Positions 44,095 through 55,325 are shown, numbered from the stretch's first letter. The stretch is 64,000 nucleotides of DNA from Streptomyces sp. NBC_01408 (GCF_026340255.1 NZ_JAPEPJ010000001.1:1054001-1118000); one strand, 5' to 3'. Notes: a model not told the origin generated them from the letters alone. Made by a program: numbers and translations.

Positions 44095-45294
44095 ATGCCC
44101 TCCACCTTCCGCGGACTCCCGCCCATCGTCTGGACCCTGTTCGCCGGCATGATCGTCTACCGGCTCGGCTACCTCGTCACCCCGTTCCTGGTGTTCATGC
44201 TGGCCGACCGTGGTGTCACCGGCACCGAGACCTCGTACGTCCTCGGCGCCCTGGGCGCGGGCAACCTGCTGGGCCCGGTGCTCGGCGGGATGCTCTCCGA
44301 CCGGATGGGCCGCCGCCCCACGATGCTGATCGGGCTGATCGGCGCCGCGGCGGCGCAGGGCGCCCTCTTCCTCGCGCCGGGGGTGTGGACGATGGCCGCG
44401 GCCGCGCTGCTGCTCAGCGCCGCCGCGGCGACGGTCGGCCCCGCCTCCTACGCGCTGATGGCCGACGCGGTCGACGGGCAGCGCCGCCAGCAGGCGTACG
44501 CGCTCTTCGGCTGGGGCATCAACATCGGCACGGCCGTCGCCGGGGTGCTCGGCGGCTTCCTCGCCGCGCACGGCTACTGGCTGCTCTTCGCGGTCGACGC
44601 CGGGGCGCTGCTGGTCTACGCCGCCCTGGTCGCAGCCCGGGTGCGCGAGCCGGAGCGGGCACCGGCCGCGCCGGGCGAGGACGCGAGCGTGGGCTACGGG
44701 GTCGTGTTCCGCGACCGGCTGATGCTCCTGTTGCTCCCGGTCTTCGGCTTCCAGCTGTTCGTGTACTCGCTGACCGAGGTCGCGCTGCCGCTGGCGGTCC
44801 GGGACAGCGGGCTCTCGCCGGCCGTCTACGGTGCGCTGGCGGCGGTCAACGCGGTGCTGGTGGTGGGGCTCCAGCCGTTCGTGACGGCCCGCGTCGCGAA
44901 GCTGCCGCAGCTACCGGTGCAGGCCGCGGGCACTGCGCTGATCGCCGTCGGGGTGGCGCTGACGGGTCTGGCCGACGGGATCGCCGGCTACGTGGTGTCG
45001 GTGGCCGTCTGGTCGGTCGGCGAGGTCGTCCTGTCCGGGGTCGCGGCCGCGGTGGTCGCGAACCTCGCCCCGGCCCATGCCCGCGGCCGCTACCAGGGCG
45101 CCTTCAGCTGGACCTGGGGCGTGGCCCGCTTCGCCGCGCTCACCCTGGGCGTGGGCCTCTACACCGGCCTCGGTGCGGCGGCCCTGTGGTGGACCGCCCT
45201 GGCCGTCGGCCTCGTCTCGGCGGCGGTCACCCTGACCCTGCGCACCCGGGTGGCCGCCCGCGAGGAGGGGGCCCACAGCCTCGTCGCCGCCTGA
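44095..45294 (+). CDS. MFS transporter
   Basis: A 399-residue 12-helix major facilitator. The conserved loop 2-3 motif appears as GGMLSDRMGRRPTML. Several segments are clear (TLFAGMIVYRLGYLVTPFLV; YWLLFAVDAGALLVYAALVA). Probably a small-molecule or drug exporter controlled by the divergent ArsR-type regulator. ATG at 44095 with CTCCTCCC upstream gives no real ribosome site, so a leaderless mRNA is possible. A bidirectional terminator follows. Confidence 0.9.
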   Translation: MPSTFRGLPPIVWTLFAGMIVYRLGYLVTPFLVFMLADRGVTGTETSYVLGALGAGNLLGPVLGGMLSDRMGRRPTMLIGLIGAAAAQGALFLAPGVWTMAAAALLLSAAAATVGPASYALMADAVDGQRRQQAYALFGWGINIGTAVAGVLGGFLAAHGYWLLFAVDAGALLVYAALVAARVREPERAPAAPGEDASVGYGVVFRDRLMLLLLPVFGFQLFVYSLTEVALPLAVRDSGLSPAVYGALAAVNAVLVVGLQPFVTARVAKLPQLPVQAAGTALIAVGVALTGLADGIAGYVVSVAVWSVGEVVLSGVAAAVVANLAPAHARGRYQGAFSWTWGVARFAALTLGVGLYTGLGAAALWWTALAVGLVSAAVTLTLRTRVAAREEGAHSLVAA

Positions 45295-45296
45295 CC

Positions 45297-45343
45297 ACCA
45301 CGCCGCCCGGGCCCGTATAGGGGCAGAGCCCGGGCAGCGTGGT
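45297..45343. terminator. Bidirectional terminator between MFS and P-type ATPase genes
   Basis: ACCACGC-C-GCCCGGGC pairs with GCCCGGGC-A-GCGTGGT: 15 pairs with one mismatch, between two converging genes. Confidence 0.85.
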
Positions 45344-45350
45344 CACACCG

Positions 45351-47819
<2,469 letters not shown>

Positions 47820-47983
47820 GCATCCGACGTTAAGCGGGGTTCGAACGGTTCACCCCCCGAGCGGTCGGAAGATCCGACTTCGGGATGACCTGAATCGTCC
47901 CTGGGTAGCCGTTGGTCGTTTGCCGTTGGCCGTTCGCCGTTCGCCGGGTCCGGGTGCGGATGCCGGGTGCGGGTCCGCTTCCC

Positions 47984-48027
47984 GGGGCTCCGCCCCGGAC
48001 CCCGCACCTCAAACGCCGGCGGGGCTG
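47984..48027 (+). repeat. Dispersed palindromic repeat, intergenic
   Basis: Forward copy, GGGGCTCCGCCCCGGACCCC then CACCTCAAACGCCGGCGGGG. Next to it, a 20-bp unit GGCTACGCCTCGTCGG occurs twice (48033-48075), the second copy running into the end of the DUF2530 gene. The remainder of 47820-47983 is promoter DNA of the P-type ATPase with GT/CG-rich short repeats. Confidence 0.85.
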
Positions 48028-48058
48028 GAGTGGCTACGCCTCGTCGGGGCTGGGACGG

Positions 48059-48340
48059 CTACGCCTCGTCGGACCGCTCGGCCTGCTCGGCCTGCTCGGC
48101 GGCGTGGCGCTTGAGGGCCGCCTCGCGGCCGCGGACGTACCAGATGCCGATCAGCCCGAGGAAGCCGCCGGCCGCGCAGGTCCACACCCACCACAGCTGG
48201 CCGCGGTCGGCGAACCACCCGTAGAAGGGGAGCTGGACCAGGAAGAGGACGAACCAGATGATCGTGCCGCCGGTGACGGTCGCGACCACCGGGCCCTCAA
48301 GGGGCTCGGGCGCCTCGTGCTTCGCAGTCCATTTCGCCAT
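48059..48340 (-). CDS. DUF2530 small membrane protein
   Basis: A 93-residue protein with two transmembrane segments (TIIWFVLFLVQLPFYGWF and LWWVWTCAAGGFLGLIGIWY) followed by YVRGREAALKRHAAEQ. The pattern matches the actinobacterial DUF2530 family; the function is unknown. The C-terminal AEQAEQAERSDEA is a short tandem expansion lying next to the repeats downstream. Divergent from the purine permease. Confidence 0.88.
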   Translation of the reverse strand: MAKWTAKHEAPEPLEGPVVATVTGGTIIWFVLFLVQLPFYGWFADRGQLWWVWTCAAGGFLGLIGIWYVRGREAALKRHAAEQAEQAERSDEA

Positions 48341-48468
48341 GCGGCAAGTCTAGGCCCGCCGTTTCGGGGTCTACGCGCGGAGATGGACGCTCCTTCGCTC
48401 ATGTGTTCATACTGAAACGGTTTGGGCGAGGCCCACTTTCTTCGTATGAACCACCCAATGAGGACCGT

Positions 48469-49932
48469 ATGAGCACCCCGGCCCCCGCCCCCACCCCCAC
48501 CGCAGCGGCCCCGGAGCCCGCCCCCCGCGCAGCCTCCGCGGTGGACCGCTACTTCAAGATCTCCGAGCGCGGATCCACCGTGGCCCGCGAGGTCCGCGGC
48601 GGGCTGGCGACCTTCTTCGCGATGGCGTACATCATCGTGCTGAACCCGATCATCCTGGGCAGCGCGAAGGACATGTACGGGCACCAGCTCGACGGCGGCC
48701 AGCTCGTCACCGCCACCGTCCTGACGGCCGCCTTCTCCACCCTCCTCATGGGTGTCATCGGCAACGTCCCGATCGCGCTGGCCGCCGGCCTCGGCGTCAA
48801 CACCGTCGTCGCCCTCCAGCTCGCCCCGCGCATGAGCTGGGCCGACGCCATGGGCATGGTGGTCCTGGCCGGCTTCGTGGTGATGCTGCTCGTCGCCACC
48901 GGCCTGCGCGAGCGCGTCATGAACGCCGTCCCGCTGGGCCTGCGCAAGGGCATCGCGATCGGCATCGGCCTGTTCATCATGCTGATCGGCCTGGTCGACT
49001 CGGGCTTCGTCTCCCGCATCCCGGACGCCGCGCACACCACGGTCCCGCTCCAGCTCGGCGGCAACGGCCACCTGGAGGGCTGGCCGGTCCTGATCTTCGT
49101 GATCGGCGTGCTGCTCACCCTCGCCCTGCTGATCCGCAAGACGCCGGGCGCGATCCTGATCTCGATCGTGGTCATGACCGTCGTCGCGGTCGTCGTCCAG
49201 CTGGTCGCCGGGCTCCCGGGCGAGGCCTGGGGCCTGACCGTGCCCGAGTGGCCGGGCAACCCGGTCGCCGCGCCCGACTTCGGGCTCGTCGGACAGGTCA
49301 GCCTGTTCGGCGGCTTCGAGAAGGTCGGGATGCTGACCGGCGCCCTCTTCGTCTTCACGGTGCTGCTGTCCTGCTTCTTCGACGCGATGGGCACCATCCT
49401 CGGCGTCGGCGACGAGGCCAAGCTGATCGACAAGAAGACCGGCGAGTTCCCCGGCATCAACAAGGTCCTGCTCGTCGACGGCCTGGCCGTCGCCTCGGGC
49501 GGCGCGACCTCCTCCTCGGCCACCACCTGCTTCGTGGAGTCCACGGCCGGGGTCGGCGAGGGTGCCCGTACCGGGCTGGCGAACGTCGTGACGGGCGGCC
49601 TCTTCGCCGTGGCGCTCTTCCTCACCCCGCTCGCCACCATGGTCCCGTCCCAGGCGGCCACCCCGGCGCTCGTGGCGGTCGGCTTCCTGATCCTGGCGGG
49701 CTCGGTCAAGGACATCGACTGGAGCGACTTCACCATCGCCGTCCCGGCCTTCCTGGCCATGGTGACGATGCCCTTCACCTACTCGATCACCAACGGCATC
49801 GGCATCGGCTTCGTGAGCTTCTGCGCGCTGCGCGCCGCGACCGGCCGGGGCCGCGAGGTCCCGGCGGCCATGTACGTGGTGTCGGCGGTGTTCGTCTTCT
49901 ACTACGCGATGCCGGCTCTCGGCCTCACGTAA
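48469..49932 (+). CDS. NCS2/AzgA-type purine permease
   Basis: A 487-residue membrane protein of the guanine/hypoxanthine permease family. The N-terminus carries DRYFKISERGSTVAREVRGG and ATFFAMAYIIVLNPIILG; the central SCFFDAMGTILGVGDEAKLI and SGGATSSSATTCFVESTAGV are signature loops of AzgA-like transporters. It should import purine bases with H+. ATG at 48469 has AATGAGGA upstream and gives the family N-terminus after a Pro/Ala tail. TTCATAC/GTATGAA inverted arms at 48406 and 48444 flank the promoter region. Confidence 0.92.
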   Translation: MSTPAPAPTPTAAAPEPAPRAASAVDRYFKISERGSTVAREVRGGLATFFAMAYIIVLNPIILGSAKDMYGHQLDGGQLVTATVLTAAFSTLLMGVIGNVPIALAAGLGVNTVVALQLAPRMSWADAMGMVVLAGFVVMLLVATGLRERVMNAVPLGLRKGIAIGIGLFIMLIGLVDSGFVSRIPDAAHTTVPLQLGGNGHLEGWPVLIFVIGVLLTLALLIRKTPGAILISIVVMTVVAVVVQLVAGLPGEAWGLTVPEWPGNPVAAPDFGLVGQVSLFGGFEKVGMLTGALFVFTVLLSCFFDAMGTILGVGDEAKLIDKKTGEFPGINKVLLVDGLAVASGGATSSSATTCFVESTAGVGEGARTGLANVVTGGLFAVALFLTPLATMVPSQAATPALVAVGFLILAGSVKDIDWSDFTIAVPAFLAMVTMPFTYSITNGIGIGFVSFCALRAATGRGREVPAAMYVVSAVFVFYYAMPALGLT

Positions 49933-49965
49933 GCCCCCTCACGCAAGCCCCTTCACGGAAGCCCT
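49924..49965 (+). repeat. Three 14-bp tandem units at the permease stop codon
   Basis: CTCACGTAAGCCCC, CTCACGCAAGCCCC, TTCACGGAAGCCCT; the stop TAA lies in the first unit. A fourth, looser unit is near 49987. Probably replication slippage in non-coding tail DNA. Confidence 0.75.
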
Positions 49966-49987
49966 GCGGCAGGCCTGAGGCGAACCC

Positions 49988-50170
49988 TCACGTGAGCCCG
50001 TAGAACTTCTCCGTCTCGTCGACGGCCGCCTTGAAGCGCTCGTCGAAGTCGTCGCGAATGAGCGTCCGGACCACATAGTCCTGGACGCTCATTCCGCGTT
50101 TGGCGGCATGAGTCCGGAGCCGTTCGAGGAGCTCCCCGTCTATGCGCATGCTCAGCACATGTGTCCCCAT
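49988..50170 (-). CDS. Ribbon-helix-helix (CopG/Arc-like) protein
   Basis: A 60-residue protein: strand HVLSMRIDGELLERL, helices RTHAAKRGMSVQDYVVRTLI then RDDFDERFKAAVDETEKFYG. This is the RHH pattern of small DNA-binding regulators and antitoxins. ATG at 50170 gives the normal RHH start; a GTG at 50227 would add 19 basic residues. No toxin gene is adjacent, so a stand-alone regulator is likelier. Divergent from the MarR gene. Confidence 0.78.
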   Translation of the reverse strand: MGTHVLSMRIDGELLERLRTHAAKRGMSVQDYVVRTLIRDDFDERFKAAVDETEKFYGLT

Positions 50171-50256
50171 GCCGAAAGGGTCGGGGCAGCGGGTGCGGAC
50201 GCGTGTCACTTTCCGCCGCCGACTCACCCGTACGAGTGACGAGATATATCGGTTGT

Positions 50257-50288
50257 TCTTTAGAGAGGGTAATGAGTTACTCTAAAGA
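50257..50288. promoter_or_regulatory. Inverted repeat over the MarR gene start
   Basis: TCTTTAGAG (50257-50265) and CTCTAAAGA (50280-50288) are perfect 9-bp arms, 14 bp apart, spanning the ATG at 50272. TTTAGA (50259-50264) with GTGACG 17 bp upstream could be the -10/-35, so MarR binding would block its own promoter. Confidence 0.6.
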
Positions 50289-50727
50289 CATGCACGACCT
50301 CTCCCATGGTGACGACGCCGCCGCCGTGAACGACCTCCGCTCCGCCGTCATGCGACTGGGCCGGCGCCTGAAGCACCAGCGCGTCGACGAATCGCTGAGC
50401 CCGACCGAGATGTCGGTCCTCGGCACCCTCGCCCGGTGCGGCCAGGCCACCCCCGGTGAGCTGGCCCGGCGCGAGCACGTCCAGCCGCCGTCGATGACGC
50501 GCATCGTCGCATTGCTGGAGGCCAAGGGACTGGTCACGCTGGAACCGCACCCCGACGACCGCCGCCAGAAGGTGGTCCGCCAGACGGAGGAGGCCGAAGC
50601 GATGCTCGAAGAGAGCCGCCGCAAGCGCAACGCCTTCCTGGCCGGGCTCGCGGCCGAGCTGACCGAGGACGAATGGGCCAAGCTGCGCGCAGCGGCGCCC
50701 GTCCTGGAGAAGCTCGCCCACCTGTAA
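50272..50727 (+). CDS. MarR-family regulator
   Basis: A 151-residue MarR protein: NDLRSAVMRLGRRLKHQRVD, winged helix LSPTEMSVLGTLARCGQATP / GELARREHVQPPSMTRIVAL, wing HPDDRRQKVVRQTEE, and C-terminal dimer helix. ATG at 50272 fits a leaderless transcript from the promoter in the palindrome; ATG 50290 (MHDLSHG) is an alternative. It is followed after 26 bp by an MFS exporter, a typical MarR-exporter operon released by the exporter's substrate. Confidence 0.9.
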   Translation: MSYSKDMHDLSHGDDAAAVNDLRSAVMRLGRRLKHQRVDESLSPTEMSVLGTLARCGQATPGELARREHVQPPSMTRIVALLEAKGLVTLEPHPDDRRQKVVRQTEEAEAMLEESRRKRNAFLAGLAAELTEDEWAKLRAAAPVLEKLAHL

Positions 50728-50753
50728 GGAACGACGCCAGGAGGCGAACGCTT

Positions 50754-52097
50754 TTGAGTACGGGAAACGGAGCAGACTCCGCACCCGGCCACACATCCAC
50801 CCCCTCTACCGCCGTACCCGCGGGCAAGAACTCGATGTTCAGCTCGCTGAAGATACGGAACTACCGGCTCTTCGCGACCGGCCAGGTCGTCTCCAACACG
50901 GGCACCTGGATGCAGCGCATCGCCCAGGACTGGCTGGTGCTCTCCCTGACCGGCTCCGCCTCCGCCGTCGGCATCACCATCGCCCTGCAGTTCCTGCCGA
51001 TGCTGCTGTTCGGGCTCTACGGCGGCGTACTCGCCGACCGGCTGCCCAAGCGGCCCCTGCTGCTCGCCACCCAGAGCGCGATGGGCCTGACCGGCATCGC
51101 CCTCGCCGTCCTCACCCTCGCGGGACACGTCCAGGTCTGGCACGTCTACCTCGCCGCCTTCCTGCTCGGCCTCGTCACCGTGGTCGACAACCCGGCCCGG
51201 CAGACCTTCGTCCCCGAGATGGTCGGCAAGGACCAGGTGGCCAACGCGGTCAGCCTGAACTCGGCGAACTTCCAGTCCGCGCGGCTGGTCGGCCCGGCGA
51301 TCGCCGGTGTGCTGATCACCGCCGTCGGCTCCGGCTGGGCCTTCCTGCTGAACGGACTGTCCTTCGCCGCGCCCATCGCGGGCCTGCTGCTGATGCGCAC
51401 GCACGAGCTGCACCCGGTCGAACCGCAGCCCCGCGCCAAGGGGCAGCTGCGCGAGGGCCTGCGCTACGTCGCGGGCCGCCCGGAGCTGATCTGGCCGATC
51501 GCGCTGGTCGGCTTCATCGGCACCTTCGGGTTCAACTTCCCGATCTGGCTGTCGGCCTTCGTCAGCGACGTCTTCCACGGCGACGCGGGCACCTACGGGC
51601 TGTTCAACACCCTGATCGCGGCAGGCTCCCTGGCGGGCGCCCTCCTCGCCGCCCGGCGCGGACACTCCCGCCTGCGGCTGCTGGTCGCCGCGGCCGTGCT
51701 GTTCTCGGCCCTGCTGCTCGTGACCGCCTTCGCACCCGGCTTCTGGCTGTTCGCCGCGCTGCTCGTACCCATCGGGGTCTTCGGCCTGACGGTCAACGTC
51801 ACCGCCAACTCCAGCGTCCAGATGGCCACCGACCCCGAGATGCGAGGCCGGGTCATGGCCCTGTTCATGATGGTGTTCACCGGCGGCACCCCGCTGGGGG
51901 CCCCGCTGCTGGGCTGGATCACGGACACGTACGGCGCCCGGATCGGCATGGCCGCCGGCGGCGTGATCTCCCTGGCCGCGTCCGTGGTCATCGCGGTGGT
52001 CCTGGCGCGCGTCGGGAACCTCCGGCTGAGCGTGAACCGCCACGGCGTCACCTTCGTCCCGGCGGTACGCAGCCGCGAGCTGGTGCCCGCCGCCTGA
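50754..52097 (+). CDS. MFS exporter (enterobactin/multidrug-type)
   Basis: A 447-residue MFS protein of the EntS-like group: MFSSLKIRNYRLFATGQVVS, NTGTWMQRIAQDWLVLSLTG, YGGVLADRLPKRPLLL, ARLVGPAIAGVLI and MRGRVMALFMMVFTGGTPLG. TTG at 50754 is the chosen start because AGGAGG stands 9 bp before it and no ATG or GTG has one; a 30-residue Ser/Thr/Pro-rich N-terminus results. It forms an operon with marR. The long hairpin of two dispersed repeats follows. Confidence 0.9.
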   Translation: MSTGNGADSAPGHTSTPSTAVPAGKNSMFSSLKIRNYRLFATGQVVSNTGTWMQRIAQDWLVLSLTGSASAVGITIALQFLPMLLFGLYGGVLADRLPKRPLLLATQSAMGLTGIALAVLTLAGHVQVWHVYLAAFLLGLVTVVDNPARQTFVPEMVGKDQVANAVSLNSANFQSARLVGPAIAGVLITAVGSGWAFLLNGLSFAAPIAGLLLMRTHELHPVEPQPRAKGQLREGLRYVAGRPELIWPIALVGFIGTFGFNFPIWLSAFVSDVFHGDAGTYGLFNTLIAAGSLAGALLAARRGHSRLRLLVAAAVLFSALLLVTAFAPGFWLFAALLVPIGVFGLTVNVTANSSVQMATDPEMRGRVMALFMMVFTGGTPLGAPLLGWITDTYGARIGMAAGGVISLAASVVIAVVLARVGNLRLSVNRHGVTFVPAVRSRELVPAA

Positions 52098-52116
52098 CCC
52101 TGCGGCCCGGCCTCCT

Positions 52117-52209
52117 GGGGCTCCGCCCCAGACCCCGCGCCTCAAACGCCGGCGAGGCTGACTTTCGGCCTCGCCGGCGTTTGAGGCGCGGGGTCCGGGG
52201 CGGAGCCCC
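52117..52209. repeat. Inverted pair of dispersed repeats forming a 42-bp stem
   Basis: A forward copy (52117-52158) and an inverted copy (52168-52209) pair at 41 of 42 positions around a 9-base loop. Placed 20 bp after the MFS stop, it should act as a very strong terminator or barrier before thpR. Confidence 0.9.
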
Positions 52210-52252
52210 CGGCAACGGCGCCGCACCCGGCACCCCCGCTAGGCTCGGCGGC

Positions 52253-52804
52253 ATGAGACTGTTCGCAGCAGTGCTGCCGCCCGAGGCCGCCCTCGCCGAG
52301 CTGGCCGCGGCCGTACGCCCGCTGCGCGACGACCACCTGCGCTGGACCGCGGAAGCGGGCTGGCACTTCACCCTCGCCTTCATGGGCGAGGTACGCGACG
52401 AGGTGCTCCCCGACCTGCACGCCCGCCTCGCCCGCGCAGCGACCCGCACCGCGCCCTTCGCGCTGCGGCTGCACGGCGCCGGGCACTTCGGCGACAGCGC
52501 GCTGTGGACGGGCGCGGCCGGGGACCTCGGCGCGATGCGGCTGCTGGCCGAACGGGCCGACGCCGCCGCCCGGCGGGCCGGCGTACCCATGGACCAGCAC
52601 CGCCGCTACACCCCGCACCTGACCCTGGCCCGCAGCCGCGACGGCGCGGACCTGCGCCCGTACCTGGAGGGCCTCGGCTCCTACGAGGGCACCTCCTGGC
52701 AGGTCACCGAGCTCAGCCTGGTCCGCAGCAACCTGCCCGTGAGCGGGGTCCCCGGGGAGCAGCCGCGCTACGAGACCGTCGGGGCCTGGCCGCTGGAGGG
52801 CTGA
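52253..52804 (+). CDS. thpR: RNA 2',3'-cyclic phosphodiesterase
   Basis: A 183-residue member of the 2H phosphoesterase family (LigT/ThpR). Both catalytic HxTx motifs are present: HFTLAFMG (about residue 40) and HLTLARSR (about residue 127). It opens RNA 2',3'-cyclic phosphates to 2'-phosphates. Starts MRLFAAVLPPEAAL, the family start. A perfect 13-bp hairpin follows the gene. Confidence 0.93.
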   Translation: MRLFAAVLPPEAALAELAAAVRPLRDDHLRWTAEAGWHFTLAFMGEVRDEVLPDLHARLARAATRTAPFALRLHGAGHFGDSALWTGAAGDLGAMRLLAERADAAARRAGVPMDQHRRYTPHLTLARSRDGADLRPYLEGLGSYEGTSWQVTELSLVRSNLPVSGVPGEQPRYETVGAWPLEG

Positions 52805-52840
52805 CGAAGCCCTCCCGGGCAGCGCGCACCGGGTACGGCA

Positions 52841-52869
52841 CAGCCCCTGCGTCCACGACGCAGGGGCTG
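52841..52869 (+). terminator. thpR terminator
   Basis: CAGCCCCTGCGTC-CAC-GACGCAGGGGCTG, a perfect 13-bp stem with a 3-base loop; the next promoter begins immediately after. Confidence 0.88.
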
Positions 52870-52887
52870 CCGCGTTAGTCTCGACGG

Positions 52888-52977
52888 GTGGATCCCAAGA
52901 CCAGAAACCGTGTCATGGCCGGTGTGCTCGTGCTGATGTTCGTCGTCGTTGCCGTGGCGGCTGCCGTCGGACAGTAG
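52888..52977 (+). CDS. 29-aa single-span membrane peptide
   Basis: GTG at 52888 encodes MDPKTRNRVMAGVLVLMFVV then VAVAAAVGQ: a charged N-terminus and one membrane-spanning helix. TAGTCT (52876-52881) ends 6 bases before the start and no ribosome site exists, the layout of a leaderless mRNA and the same spacing as at serC. I recall near-identical small proteins in other streptomycetes, but cannot name a function. Confidence 0.7.
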   Translation: MDPKTRNRVMAGVLVLMFVVVAVAAAVGQ

Positions 52978-53016
52978 CCCCGCCGGCCACCCGACCCCGG
53001 GCGTCCGCCGGGCCCG

Positions 53017-53595
53017 CTACCAGGCGAACGCCTCCGGCGAGGGCCCCGGCCCGGGGAAGACCTCGTCCAGCCCGGCCAGCACCTCCTCACTCAGCTCCAG
53101 CTCCACCGCCCGCAGCGCCGAGGCCAGCTGCTCCGGGGTACGCGGGCCGACGATCGGCCCCGTGACACCGGGACGCGTCAGCAGCCAGGCCAGCGCCACC
53201 TCGCCCGGCTCCAGCCCGTGCTTGTCCAGCAGGTCCTCGTACGCCTGCACCTGCGCCCGTACCGTGCTGTTGGACAGCGCGTCCGCCGAGCGCCCGCTCG
53301 CCGTGCGCCCCGATTCCGCGGACTTGCGGATGGCGCCGCCCAGCAGGCCCCCGTGCAGCGGGGACCACGGGATGACCCCGAGCCCGTACGCCTCGGCGGC
53401 CGGGATGACCTCCATCTCCGCGCGCCGCTCGGCGAGGTTGTAGAGGCACTGCTCGCTGACCAGACCGAGCCGGCCGTGGCGGGCCGCGGTCTCGTTGGCC
53501 TGGGCGATCTTCCAGCCGGGGAAGTTGGAGGAGCCCGCGTAGAGGATCTCCTCGGTGCGGCCCTTGTTCGCGCCCCAGCCGTACACGTTGGCGGT
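53017..53595 (-). pseudogene. Aldo/keto reductase C-terminal fragment with internal deletion
   Basis: Reads TANVYGWGANKGRTEEI and then directly LYAGSSNFPGWKIAQANET through to GPSPEAFAW. Compared with the intact gene at 55761, 89 residues are missing in frame between EEI and LYAG, including the catalytic Lys (LATKVYG) and His (FHHID); GAGATC/AAGATC at the two ends suggests a short-homology deletion. The N-terminal part is absent here and appears at 56803-56928. It cannot be active. Confidence 0.85.
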
Positions 53596-53675
53596 ACCAA
53601 ACAATCCACTTTGACGCCACGCCCGCGAGGGCCCTAGCGTCGTTCCCCAAACACCACAGGGGATGGGGGAACAAG

Positions 53676-55325
53676 GTGGCAAGAGTCCTGGGCGTGGTCC
53701 GCCTGTCAAAGATCTCGGACGAGACCACATCGCCGGAGCGCCAGCGCCGATCGATTCAACGATGGGCCGACCAGGAAGGACACATCGTCGTCGGGTGGGT
53801 CGAGGACATCGATGTATCCGGCGGTGTCGAGCCGTGGAAGCGCCCTGACTTCAGCAAGTGGCTGCCGTCCACCATCGGCAAGGAGGTCAGCTCGATCGAG
53901 CACCGGATCGCACTGGACGAGTCCCGGGCCGACGAGTACGACATCATCTGCGCACTGAAGCTCGACCGCCTCTCGCGGCGTGTGCTCCACGTGCACACGC
54001 TCCTTGAGTGGTGCGAGAAGCACGGCAAGGAGGTCGCCACCGTCGAGGACGGGATCAACCTGAACACACAGATGGGCAAGCTGCTGTTCAGCCTGATCGC
54101 GTCCTTCGCAGAAGGCGAGCTCGAAGCCATCAAGGCCCGGGCGAAGTCCTCGTACAACCACCTGGTGAAGGAGGGGCGTTGGCGCGGGGGCCGGATTCCG
54201 TATGGCTACCGGGCGGAGAAGCAGGACACGGGTGACGGCTGGCGGTTGGTCCCGGACGACTACGGAACGGACACCGCCGGGACGCTGCGCGAGATCATCC
54301 GCCGGCTTATCGAAGGCGAGTCGGCGAACAGCATCGCCCAGTGGCTCAACGAGGACCCGACCAAGACCCCGGTATCGCTCGATGCCCAGCTGATCAGGAA
54401 TGGCAAGCCGCCGAAGGGCGGCCGATGGACCGCCGCGAACACGGCAAAAGCGGTGCGCTCCCTGAACGTTCTCGGCCAGATGGAGGTGACGGAGGAGGTT
54501 GTCATCGACGGCCAGAAGACGAAGCGAACCCGCGTCGTCCGTGACGCGGAGGGCCACCCTCTCCAGCGCGCGGAGCCTCTGATCACTCAGGAGGAGTGGG
54601 AACTGGCAAACAAGAAGCTGGACGAGAACACCAGCAAGCGCAACGGCAACCGCAAGGGCGGCTCCCCGATGCTCAGGGTCGCTTTCTGTACCTGCGGAGA
54701 ACCGGCGTACCTCGGCCCGGGGCGGAATTGGCCGTACTACCGGTGTGCCTCGCGGACCACGCACAAGCCGTGTCCCACGGGCAGCAAGGGCATCGCGGCC
54801 CATGTCCTCGAGGGGGCTGTGGAGGAAGTCTTCCTGCGCGCAGCTGGCAACGTCGAGATCGTGCGGAAGGTCTTCCGCCCTGGCGTCGACTTCACGCGGG
54901 ACATCGAAGAGGTCAACCGATCTCTGGCCGAACTTCGGGAGGACCGCGAAGCCGGTCTCTACTCCAGTGAGCTCGGCAAGCAGGAGTACCGGGAGACGTA
55001 CAAGCGGCTGGACGCACGACGCGAACAGCTCCTGGCTCAGCCCACCCGCCCGGACACGTGGGAAGAGATGCCGACGGGCGAGACCTACCGGGAACGCTGG
55101 TCGAAGCTGTCGACCCAACACGAGAAGGGCAAGGAACTCAGAGCCGCTGGAATCAAGGCGGTCATCCACGCCGAGAAGCTGCCGCCTATGACCGCTGTGC
55201 AAGCCATCTCCCCGGAGGGGCACGACGGCATGTGGCAGGAGGCGAAGGACCGAGTGCAGGTACTGATCCCGATGGACTTCCAGCGCCGCGTCCGCGACCT
55301 GTCAGCGGTGCACAGCGAGAACTGA
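53676..55325 (+). CDS. Large serine recombinase (phage-type integrase)
   Basis: A 549-residue protein. The N-terminal resolvase domain (1-160) has the nucleophile Ser in VVRLSKISDETTSPERQRRS, with DRLSRR and GKLLFSLIASFAEGE helices. The recombinase domain follows (GGRIPYGYRAEKQ, AQWLNEDPTKTP), then a zinc ribbon (FCTCGEPAYLG, YYRCAS, CPTGS) and a C-terminal coiled coil (LAELREDREAGLYSSELGKQ). This is the layout of phiC31-like integrases that join attP and attB without topological constraint. GTG at 53676 with GGGGGAAC upstream. It looks intact. Confidence 0.92.
   Translation: MARVLGVVRLSKISDETTSPERQRRSIQRWADQEGHIVVGWVEDIDVSGGVEPWKRPDFSKWLPSTIGKEVSSIEHRIALDESRADEYDIICALKLDRLSRRVLHVHTLLEWCEKHGKEVATVEDGINLNTQMGKLLFSLIASFAEGELEAIKARAKSSYNHLVKEGRWRGGRIPYGYRAEKQDTGDGWRLVPDDYGTDTAGTLREIIRRLIEGESANSIAQWLNEDPTKTPVSLDAQLIRNGKPPKGGRWTAANTAKAVRSLNVLGQMEVTEEVVIDGQKTKRTRVVRDAEGHPLQRAEPLITQEEWELANKKLDENTSKRNGNRKGGSPMLRVAFCTCGEPAYLGPGRNWPYYRCASRTTHKPCPTGSKGIAAHVLEGAVEEVFLRAAGNVEIVRKVFRPGVDFTRDIEEVNRSLAELREDREAGLYSSELGKQEYRETYKRLDARREQLLAQPTRPDTWEEMPTGETYRERWSKLSTQHEKGKELRAAGIKAVIHAEKLPPMTAVQAISPEGHDGMWQEAKDRVQVLIPMDFQRRVRDLSAVHSEN

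Noticed and set aside
48501..49778. Long antisense frame over the purine permease
   Set aside because: Ser/Thr/Arg-rich mirror of membrane-helix codons; no start signal.
49988..50170. Toxin-antitoxin pair with the RHH protein as antitoxin
   Set aside because: No toxin-sized gene lies next to it; neighbours are a permease and a divergent MarR gene.
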